This document shows positions 58,001 to 64,000 of a stretch of 64,000 nucleotides of DNA, piece after piece. This DNA is from Haloarcula sebkhae (GTDB lineage: Archaea > Halobacteriota > Halobacteria > Halobacteriales > Haloarculaceae), in NCBI RefSeq assembly GCF_014647415.1, contig NZ_BMPD01000003.1, positions 310,001-374,000 on the forward strand, written 5' to 3'. A program made the translations under genes and the position numbers. The notes beneath the pieces were generated by a model that worked only from the letters and a program-made list of their open reading frames with translations, had not been told where the DNA came from and did no database searches. Each line of letters begins with the position of its first letter. Within the stretch, counting starts at the first letter, position 1.

Positions 58001-58822
58001 TCAGCCCGTTCGGAAGGAGAAATCGAGCGTCGGTGCGGAGTGGGTCAGCGACCCCATCGAGATGATGTCCACGCCCGTTTCGGCGTACGCCGGGACGTCC
58101 GCAACGGTGATGCCGCCGCTGGCTTCAGTGAGGGCATCTGCGTCGGCCGCCGCCACGAGGTCGACAGCCCGCTCGGTCTCGCCGGGGGACATGTTGTCCA
58201 GCAGGACGATGTCCGCACCGGCCTCGGCGGTCCGTGGGGCGTCTTCCGGGGCCTCGACCTCTACGTCAAGCTTCGTCGCGAAGGAGGCCCGCTCGCGGAA
58301 GTGCTCAATAGCGTCAACGAGGCCCATTTCGGCGATGTGGTTGTCCTTGACCATCACCATATGCGAGAGGTCAAGCCGGTGGGTATCGCCGCCGCCAGCC
58401 GCCACCGCTCGCTTTTCGATGCCGCGCAGGCCAGGGGTAGTCTTTCGCGTGCCGGCGATGCGGGGTGTGGAATCTGCCGTGGAGGATTCCGCCGCATCGA
58501 CGGCGGCCCGAGTCTTCGTCGCCACGCCTGCAGCGTGACCTGTGATGTTTACGGCGACGCGCTCGCCGCGGAGCACCGACTGTGCAGGGCCGTCGACGCG
58601 AAGCACTACGTCGCCAGCGTCGATGGCGGACCCGGAGTCGACCGGTGTCTCCACCGCACAGTCCAGATACTCGAACACCGCGGTAGCGGCGTCGAGGCCC
58701 GCAACCACGCCGGACTCCTTTGCTACCAGTCGGCCCTCAGTCGTCCCGGGCACGCTGTTGGTTACGTCGTGGTGGCCTACGTCCTCGCGGAGCCACCGCT
58801 CGATGTCGCTGTCGGTGAGCAT
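58001..58822 (-). CDS. nadC: Nicotinate-nucleotide pyrophosphorylase (quinolinate phosphoribosyltransferase)
   Basis: 273 aa; converts quinolinate and PRPP to nicotinate mononucleotide. N-terminal domain MLTDSDIERWLREDVGHHDV; catalytic barrel motifs GTRKTTPGLRGIEKRAVAAG, HRLDLSHMVMVKDNHIAEMG, VEVEAPEDA and ADIVLLDNMSPGETERAVDL; ends ISMGSLTHSAPTLDFSFR. Last gene of the nadABC operon; it overlaps nadB by TGATG. Confidence 0.97.
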   Translation of the reverse strand: MLTDSDIERWLREDVGHHDVTNSVPGTTEGRLVAKESGVVAGLDAATAVFEYLDCAVETPVDSGSAIDAGDVVLRVDGPAQSVLRGERVAVNITGHAAGVATKTRAAVDAAESSTADSTPRIAGTRKTTPGLRGIEKRAVAAGGGDTHRLDLSHMVMVKDNHIAEMGLVDAIEHFRERASFATKLDVEVEAPEDAPRTAEAGADIVLLDNMSPGETERAVDLVAAADADALTEASGGITVADVPAYAETGVDIISMGSLTHSAPTLDFSFRTG

Positions 58823-60381
58823 CAGTCGGCCGTGGACTCCGGCGGCTCCTCGCTCGCGTCCACGAGATTGTGCGTGCCGACGCTCTCCTCGTTTTCGGCG
58901 GCGTGGCGCGCGATCAGCAGGGCGGTGACGCTCGCGTGGCGGAGTTCGTACAGCGACCGGCTGGTCCGGGTGCGGACGTAAGCGTCGACCTCGCCCTTGA
59001 GTCGGCGGAGGACGGCCATCGCTCGCTGGAGGTCTGCGGGGTCGCGCTTGACGCCGACGTTCTCGTCCATTACGCGGGTCAGCCGCTGGAACTTGTCCCG
59101 GGCGAACCGCTCGGGCAGGTCCGGGTCCCGTTCGAGTAGCTCCGGTGCTTCGATTGGCTCCGGTTCGGCCCCGGCCGCGTCTTCGCCGGCCCGCAGGCCC
59201 CAGACGAGTCCCTCAAGGAGGGACGTGCTGGCGAGGCGGTTCGCGCCGTGGACGCCGGTCCGGGAGCATTCGCCGACGGCGTAGAGTCGATCCAGCGTCG
59301 TCCGACCGCGGTCATCGACGCTGATGCCGCCACAGAGGAAGTGCTCGGCGGGCGCGACCGGGATGCCATCTGTCCAGTCAACCCCGTGCTCCTCACATCT
59401 GTCGGCGAGGTTGGGGAACTCGTCGGCGAAATCGAGCGGGGAGACATCCAGTGTCACTTCGCCTGTTGCCTCGCGCTCGGCCTTGACGGCACGGGCGACC
59501 ACGTCACGGGGCGCGAGTTCGGCGTCGGCGTGGTAGCCGGGCATGAACCGCTCGCCGTCGCCGTTGCGGAGCAGACCTCCCTCGCCGCGGACGGCCTCGC
59601 TGACGAGGAACGCGACATCGCCCGCTCCGGCGGTTCCACCGCCTCCGTCCGAGCCACGGGGTGGCTCGCTATCGAGCGTACAGGCCGTGGGATGGAACTG
59701 GACGTACTCCATGTCCGCGACCTCGGCTCCGGCGAGCGCGGCCATGCCGATGCCGTCCCCGGTCGTGTTGTCGGGGTTCGTCGTCCGCGGGTAGAGGTCG
59801 CCGATACCGCCCGTCGCTAGCACGACGCTGCCGGCGAAGTAGGGGTCGACCTCGCCGTCGGATTCGAGCATCGCACCGTGGACCCGACCCTCGTGACGGA
59901 TGAGTTCGAGCGCGGCGGTGTCGTCCAGAATCTCCACGCCGTCGTGGTCGTCGATGTAGTTCAAGAACGGGACGTGGATGTGCTTGCCCGTCGAGGCGTC
60001 CACGTGGAGGATGCGGTCCTCGCTGTGGGCGGCCTCGCGGGTAAAGTCGTGGCCAGACCCGTTCTGGTCAAATTCCACGTCCAGCGTCTCCAACAGCACA
60101 TCCTCGACAGCTTCGTTGGCGCTCTCGACCAGCACGTCGACGGCGTCGGGGTCGGCGGTGCCGTCGGAAGCGGCCATGATGTCTTCTTTGAACTCTTCGG
60201 GAGTGTCCCGGGAGATTGCGATGCCGCCCTGCGCCCACCAGGAGGAGGAGCCTTCCGGGCGAGTCGCCTTCGTAGCGAGCGTCACGTCGTCGCCTTCACG
60301 GGCCGCGGCGAGTGCCGCCGCAAGCCCGGCGATACCGGAGCCGATGACCAGTACGTCCGTCGTAATCGGGTCGTCTGTCAT
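58822..60381 (-). CDS. nadB: L-aspartate oxidase
   Basis: 519 aa flavoprotein; oxidises L-aspartate to iminoaspartate. FAD motif DVLVIGSGIAGLAAALAAAR (residues 9-28), EGSSSWWAQGGIAISRDTPE, the active-site block QFHPTACTLDSEPP, and GGISVDDRGRTTLDRLYAVGEC. A Gly/Ala-rich insert (GSDGGGGTAGAGD) lies in the middle. Start at the ATG at 60379-60381, 2 bp after nadA stops; readings further upstream lie inside nadA. The C-terminal helical domain (FQRLTRVMDENVGVKRDPAD) is complete. Confidence 0.97.
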   Translation of the reverse strand: MTDDPITTDVLVIGSGIAGLAAALAAAREGDDVTLATKATRPEGSSSWWAQGGIAISRDTPEEFKEDIMAASDGTADPDAVDVLVESANEAVEDVLLETLDVEFDQNGSGHDFTREAAHSEDRILHVDASTGKHIHVPFLNYIDDHDGVEILDDTAALELIRHEGRVHGAMLESDGEVDPYFAGSVVLATGGIGDLYPRTTNPDNTTGDGIGMAALAGAEVADMEYVQFHPTACTLDSEPPRGSDGGGGTAGAGDVAFLVSEAVRGEGGLLRNGDGERFMPGYHADAELAPRDVVARAVKAEREATGEVTLDVSPLDFADEFPNLADRCEEHGVDWTDGIPVAPAEHFLCGGISVDDRGRTTLDRLYAVGECSRTGVHGANRLASTSLLEGLVWGLRAGEDAAGAEPEPIEAPELLERDPDLPERFARDKFQRLTRVMDENVGVKRDPADLQRAMAVLRRLKGEVDAYVRTRTSRSLYELRHASVTALLIARHAAENEESVGTHNLVDASEEPPESTAD

Positions 60382-60383
60382 GG

Positions 60384-61511
60384 TTAGATCTCCAGCATTC
60401 GGTCCATCGCGACCTGTGCCAGTTCCTTTTCCTCGGGCGCGACCTCGATGACGTTGCGCTCGCGGCCCTCGACCAGTTCCTCGAGCACCCACGCGAGGTA
60501 GTTCGGGTCGATCTGGCGCATGGCGTTGCAGTCCATACAGGCATCGCCACACAGCGGGACGACGTTCACGTCGGGATGCCACCGCTGGAGGTGGTGGGTG
60601 AGGTGTATCTCGGTGCCGATTGCCCACGTTTCGCCGGGGTCGGCCTCGGCGACGGACTCACAGATCGTCGACGTCGAGCCGGCTACGTCAGCGGCCTCGA
60701 CGACCTCTCGTCGGCACTCGGGGTGGACGATGACGTTTGCGTCGGGGTAGTCCTCGCGGACGGACTCGATGTGGTGCTCGCGGAAGCGCTCGTGAACCTG
60801 GCAGTACCCCTCCCAGAGGATGACGTCGTTTTCGACGGCGTCGGCGGCGTCGGTGCCTTCGGCGTCCCAGGGGTCCCACTCGACGGTCTCGTCGGCCATG
60901 TCAAGCCGGTGGGCCGTGTTCTCCCCGAGGTGCTTGTCGGGCAGGAACAGCACCTTGTCGCCCTTCTCGAAGGCGTACTCGAAGGCCTTGTGCGCATTCG
61001 AGGAGGTACAGACCAAACCGCCCTGCTCGGCACAGAAGGCCTTCAGGTCGGCGTAGCTGTTCATGTACGTGATCGGGATGATTTCCTCGTCGTCGTTGAG
61101 CGCCGCGGTCAGTTCCGCCCACGCGGCGTCGACTTGCAGCGCCTCGGCCATGCCGGCCATCGGGCAGGACGCCTCCATCGACGGAAGAATTACGGACTGG
61201 TCGTCGTCCGTAATGATGTCCGCGGATTCAGCCATGAACGTCACGCCGCCGAAAATCACGTAGTCAGCGTCGGATTGGGCGGCTTCTTTCGAGAGCTGGT
61301 AGGAGTCGCCGATGAAGTCGGCGTGTTCAACAATCTCCTGCCGCTGGTAGTTGTGGCCGAGGATGACCACGTCGTCGCCAAGCTCGGCGAGCGCGCTCTC
61401 GATGCGCTCGGTTCGCTCGTCTGCCTCAAGGTCCCGGTACGTCGGCGGGAGTTGCTCGAGGTTGTCATACTTGAAGAGGCTCAGATCCGTCTCGAACGCG
61501 GCGGTTTCCAT
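60384..61511 (-). CDS. nadA: Quinolinate synthase A ([4Fe-4S] enzyme)
   Basis: 375 aa; condenses iminoaspartate with dihydroxyacetone phosphate. Motifs: LGHNYQRQEIVEHADFIGDS, DYVIFGGVTFMAESADI, the cluster ligand Cys in ILPSMEASCPMAGMAEA, and AFCAEQGGLVCTSSNAHKAF with HPECRREVVE; CGDACMDCNAMRQIDPNYLA supplies the C-terminal ligand. The start is the ATG at 61509-61511; a GTG three codons upstream is possible. First gene of the nadABC operon. A TATA-like element (aagataaaat on the minus strand near 61570) would give a leader of about 35 nt. Confidence 0.96.
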   Translation of the reverse strand: METAAFETDLSLFKYDNLEQLPPTYRDLEADERTERIESALAELGDDVVILGHNYQRQEIVEHADFIGDSYQLSKEAAQSDADYVIFGGVTFMAESADIITDDDQSVILPSMEASCPMAGMAEALQVDAAWAELTAALNDDEEIIPITYMNSYADLKAFCAEQGGLVCTSSNAHKAFEYAFEKGDKVLFLPDKHLGENTAHRLDMADETVEWDPWDAEGTDAADAVENDVILWEGYCQVHERFREHHIESVREDYPDANVIVHPECRREVVEAADVAGSTSTICESVAEADPGETWAIGTEIHLTHHLQRWHPDVNVVPLCGDACMDCNAMRQIDPNYLAWVLEELVEGRERNVIEVAPEEKELAQVAMDRMLEI

Positions 61512-61812
61512 TTCGGGCACGTTGTATCCACCTGTGGGTACTCGAACTTCGGAACTGCTTCGTGAAAAGATTTTATCTTCAAAAAGGTTGGTTGGTGGTG
61601 AGGAAACTTGTATACGTGATATTGGTGGCTACCCAAGTTCCGTTGGTAAAATTGGTAGCAACTATACTTCTGTTTCCGAGGTTGATGGTGCATCGGATTT
61701 TATTTCCGGCCTTGGCGATTAATCTGATTCCATATTCCGTATTGTTGAATCACGTTGTTTGTTATCGAATGACAGAAAAAGCGGGACGGTTCGATGCCGC
61801 TGTCTGTTCGAT
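61512..61812. other. AT-rich gap between nadA and amidohydrolase genes
   Basis: This 301-bp interval is visibly richer in A/T than anything else in the window (ggatttttattccgg-like stretches, ttggttggtggtgagg, accgttggtaaaattggtag). It contains the nadA promoter (about 61565-61578) and a probable amidohydrolase terminator (61776-61785). A plus-strand frame ending at 61722 (about 58 codons from 61548) reads LLREKILSSKRLVGGEETCI and on to SDFISGLGD with T-ending codons, which could be a remnant of foreign coding sequence. I see no complete gene, tRNA or IS end. Confidence 0.6.
61775..61785 (-). terminator. Probable T-run terminator of the amidohydrolase gene
   Basis: On the minus strand, 28 bp or so after the amidohydrolase stop, cccgctttttctgtc gives a run of five T. 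Archaeal termination often uses such U-rich runs without a hairpin. Confidence 0.45.
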
Positions 61813-63309
61813 TCAGTCGCTGGCGTCGAACACTACGTCGCCGTCGCTAACGGTCAACGCGACTGCGATGTCCGAAATTTCGTCACCAGGCACTGCCCAC
61901 GGCGAGGCCGATAGCACGGTGAAATCCGCAACCGATCCCGGCGTAATCGTGCCCATCCGGTCCTCGTCGAAGCCCGCATACGCAGCACCGTTGGTGTACG
62001 CCCGGAGCGCCTCGTCGACTGTCAGGCGCTGGCTCGGTTCCGGCGCAGTGACGGCCTGCTGGATGCCATACAGCGGTGAGAGCGGCATACAGTCGCTCCC
62101 GAAGGCCAGTTGTGCGCCGGAATCAACGAGGTCGCGGAAGCGGTTCGTCAGCTCGCGACGCTCGCCGAGGCGCTCGTCGTACAGACCCCCCGGCGCTGCC
62201 CAGCGGTGGAAGTTCGGCTGGGCCGAAACGACCAGTGGCGACGCTGCCAGTCGCTCCACCAGGTCACCGGTGAGGACCTCGGCGTGTTCGACACGGTGGC
62301 GCTCGTCCGCGGCGTCGACGGACTCGATAGCCGAGAGTAGCGCGTCGATAGCCGCATCGCCGATGGCGTGGGCGGCGAACTGGAGGCCCGCGTCGTCGAC
62401 CGCCGACACGAGTTCCCGAAGTGCGTCGGGGTCCGTCCGCCACTCGCCGACGCTGTCGCTGTCGGCGTATGGGTCCCGGAGCCGCGCGGTTCCGGCCCCG
62501 AGCGACCCGTCGGTGTACGCCTTGATCGCGCCCGTCCGGACGCGGTTGCTCCCGTGGTTCGTCACCAGACCGAGTTCTCTGATTGCATCGAGGTGGTCCG
62601 CCCAGTAGTTGAGGCGGACTCGCAGGGAAAGGGTGTTTTCGGTGTCTAAATCGCGGTACACTCGTGGGGCATGCGACTGCCGCACCATGTCGTGGACGGC
62701 GGTGATCCCCTTCGAGAGCGCCACCTCCTGTGCAGCCAGCAGGTACTCCCGAGTCTGTGTGTAGTCGGGCGCGATGGCGTCGAAGACGGCCTCAGCGGCT
62801 TCCTCGACGAGAACGCCGGTCGGCGCGCCGTCCTCGGTCCGAACGCCGTCGTCGGGTAGGTCTAGCACGTCCAGCGCGGTGTGGTTCACTGACACGGTGT
62901 GCAGGTCCTCGCGTGCGGCCGCAACGGGGCGCTGGGTACTTACTCGGTCCAGTGTCGCCGCCCGCAGCAAAGTTCCGCCCCAGTCGCTCTCATCGTAGCC
63001 GAAGCCGAGTATCCAGCCCTCGCCGTCGTCGGCCGCCAGCAGCCGGTCGATGCAGTCGTCTGGGCCGTCTGCCCCGGCAAGGTCCGCCTCGACCGCACGC
63101 CGGCCGACGATGTCCAGATGCGTGTGGGCGTCGATGAAGCCGGGCAACAGAACGCCACCGCGACAGTCGACGATCTCGGCACTCGCCGTCGAGAGTTCGG
63201 CCGGGTCTCCGACAGCGGTAACTGTGCCGTCCGTTACTGCGACCGCGGACGCCGGGTCGTCGCCGGTCAGTGGTCGCACCTCACAGTTCGTGAATACGCG
63301 GTCGACCAT
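61813..63309 (-). CDS. YtcJ-like metal-dependent amidohydrolase
   Basis: 498 aa. Start MVDRVFTNCEVRPLTGDDPA at 63307-63309. LLPGFIDAHTHLDIVGRRAV carries the metal-binding HxH; ILGFGYDESDWGGTLL and RPVAAAREDLHTVSVNHTAL are YtcJ-type blocks; FAAHAIGDAAIDALLSAIES supplies further metal/catalytic His, and AFGSDCMPLSPLYGIQQAVT the Asp. Family members hydrolyse amides or esters of unknown physiology. A TATA-like element (agttttgca) lies 29 bp upstream on the minus strand, so the start is supported. Divergent from hmgA. Confidence 0.88.
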   Translation of the reverse strand: MVDRVFTNCEVRPLTGDDPASAVAVTDGTVTAVGDPAELSTASAEIVDCRGGVLLPGFIDAHTHLDIVGRRAVEADLAGADGPDDCIDRLLAADDGEGWILGFGYDESDWGGTLLRAATLDRVSTQRPVAAAREDLHTVSVNHTALDVLDLPDDGVRTEDGAPTGVLVEEAAEAVFDAIAPDYTQTREYLLAAQEVALSKGITAVHDMVRQSHAPRVYRDLDTENTLSLRVRLNYWADHLDAIRELGLVTNHGSNRVRTGAIKAYTDGSLGAGTARLRDPYADSDSVGEWRTDPDALRELVSAVDDAGLQFAAHAIGDAAIDALLSAIESVDAADERHRVEHAEVLTGDLVERLAASPLVVSAQPNFHRWAAPGGLYDERLGERRELTNRFRDLVDSGAQLAFGSDCMPLSPLYGIQQAVTAPEPSQRLTVDEALRAYTNGAAYAGFDEDRMGTITPGSVADFTVLSASPWAVPGDEISDIAVALTVSDGDVVFDASD

Positions 63310-63337
63310 ACAGACGCCGGGCGCGGCGACTGCAAAA

Positions 63338-63355
63338 CTCTTGGCCCGCCAAGAG
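63338..63355. promoter_or_regulatory. Perfect 18-bp palindrome between divergent promoters
   Basis: ctcttggcccgccaagag is a perfect inverted repeat (8-bp arms, 2-nt centre) in the 81-bp gap between the amidohydrolase and hmgA genes. It lies between their predicted TATA elements (about 63331-63338 on the minus strand and 63359-63365 on the plus strand), so one bound regulator could control both. Confidence 0.6.
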
Positions 63356-63390
63356 CAACTGTTAGGAGTCCCGAAGCCACACCGGTCAGT

Positions 63391-64000
63391 ATGACCGACT
63401 CCGACGTCGTCGCGCTCGCAGAGCGCGTTCGTGACGGTGAGTTGCGGATCTACGAACTGGAAGACCACGCTGACCCCGATACTGCAGCGGCGGCCCGCAG
63501 ACACCTGCTGGCCGAGGAGACCGACACGGACCTCTCTGCTGTCGGCGACTACACCTTCGACGCCGCCGACGCCGAGAGCAACATCGAGAACATGGTTGGC
63601 GCGGCACAGGTCCCGATGGGCGTCGTCGGCCCGCTGCCTGTCGATGGTGGAGCCGCTGACGGCGACCACCACCTCCCGCTGGCGACCAGCGAGGGGGCGC
63701 TGCTGGCCTCAGTCAACCGCGGTGTCTCGACCATCCGCAACGCCGGCGGTGCAACCGCTCGCGTCCTCAAATCCGGGATGACCCGTGCGCCGGTGTTTCG
63801 CGTCGAGGACGTAGCCGAGGCGGGCGAGGTGTCGGCCTGGGTCCGCGAACATGTCGACACGCTGGCCGACGCCGCCGAGTCGACGACGAGCCACGGCGAA
63901 CTGCAGGACGTGACACCCTACGTCGTCGGCGACAGCGTCTTCTTGCGGTTCTCCTACGATACCAAGGACGCGATGGGGATGAACATGGCTACCATCGCGA
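63391..64000 (+). CDS. hmgA: 3-hydroxy-3-methylglutaryl-CoA reductase (partial, runs off right edge)
   Basis: About 203 codons are visible of a protein usually near 400 aa; it makes mevalonate for archaeal isoprenoid lipids and is the target of mevinolin. The start MTDSDVVALAERVRDGELRI is followed by DAESNIENMVGAAQVPMGVV (the ENxxGxxxxPxGxxGP motif) and HHLPLATSEGALLASVNRGV, where the Glu of TSEG is catalytic. DTKDAMGMNMATIA begins the NADPH-binding part. Class I (eukaryote/archaeal) type. Start ATG at 63391. Confidence 0.96.
   Translation, partial: MTDSDVVALAERVRDGELRIYELEDHADPDTAAAARRHLLAEETDTDLSAVGDYTFDAADAESNIENMVGAAQVPMGVVGPLPVDGGAADGDHHLPLATSEGALLASVNRGVSTIRNAGGATARVLKSGMTRAPVFRVEDVAEAGEVSAWVREHVDTLADAAESTTSHGELQDVTPYVVGDSVFLRFSYDTKDAMGMNMATIA

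Noticed and set aside
61562-62608. 348-aa plus-strand frame from the AT-rich gap into the amidohydrolase
   Set aside because: Most of it is antisense to the amidohydrolase; only the hydrophobic first 80 codons are unique and lack a promoter at the right distance.
1-64000. tRNA, rRNA, RNase P, SRP RNA, CRISPR arrays, IS elements or prophage
   Set aside because: No acceptor/T-loop patterns, no evenly spaced short repeats with spacers, no transposase, integrase or phage structural motifs were seen by reading; a covariance-model search would be decisive.

Overview
This window looks like a stretch of a haloarchaeal main chromosome, most likely Haloarcula or a close relative. That is my inference from three things: high GC with acidic proteins; archaeal core promoters whose TATA element sits about 30 bp before the start codon (leaderless transcripts); and archaeal or haloarchaeal genes such as HMG-CoA reductase, HerA/NurA, KptA with a zinc ribbon, a KaiC-like ATPase, HalX-type response regulator and many 7TM/PAS/GAF histidine kinases. 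I see no rRNA, tRNA, CRISPR array, insertion sequence or prophage. The left edge cuts cytidylate kinase (cmk) and the right edge cuts HMG-CoA reductase (hmgA).

Layout. 1-2.1 kb (minus): adk, a DUF106 Oxa1/EMC3-like membrane protein and cmk. 2.2-9.4 kb: peroxiredoxin, homoserine kinase, a 7TM histidine kinase followed by a FAD oxidoreductase, a haloarchaeal hypothetical, and a pyridine-nucleotide-disulfide-type oxidoreductase. 9.4-13.5 kb: small hypotheticals, a tandem pair of paralogous multi-TM proteins with duplicated promoters, and a lipoprotein broken by a frameshift. 13.6-22.8 kb: carB (plus) and carA (minus) face each other, separated by a giant REC-PAS-GAF-PAS histidine kinase, a PH-like protein and a cluster of hairpins and direct repeats; an Lrp/AsnC regulator diverges from carA. 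22.9-26.4 kb: MscS channel, AI-2E family permease, GAF histidine kinase.

26.4-33.1 kb: a vitamin B12 uptake locus (btuF divergent from btuC-btuD) with a DUF1998 DEAD/H helicase downstream of btuD and a 5-formyl-THF cyclo-ligase downstream of btuF. 33.2-36.5 kb: a histidine kinase with a Glu-substituted receiver domain, and a dihydrolipoamide-dehydrogenase-like flavoprotein. 36.6-41.9 kb: an RND/MMPL exporter with a secreted, membrane-anchored multi-domain partner (COG1361 type), divergent from a TetR regulator; two near-identical 18-bp palindromes lie in the shared region. 41.9-47.4 kb: HalX response regulator divergent from a membrane PAS-like protein, NAD kinase, KaiC-like ATPase with an acidic SPF-repeat tail, a DUF4013 membrane protein and two convergent UspA proteins.

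47.5-53.5 kb: herA and nurA on the same strand but split by an EEP nuclease/phosphatase, an MBL-fold hydrolase, a small hypothetical and a winged-helix/membrane protein pair. 53.7-58 kb: a small haloarchaeal protein divergent from gpmI, kptA, an HTH-GNAT fusion, a PNPOx-fold protein. 58-61.5 kb: the nadA-nadB-nadC operon for de novo NAD synthesis. 61.8-64 kb: an AT-rich gap, a YtcJ-like amidohydrolase, and hmgA, with a perfect palindrome between the last two divergent promoters.

The most promising leads for something undescribed are: the TetR-controlled RND exporter with an extracellular beta-sandwich partner; the hairpin/direct-repeat block next to carA; the Glu-for-Asp receiver kinase; the KaiC-like ATPase with an acidic SPF tail; and several palindromic operators next to divergent promoters.
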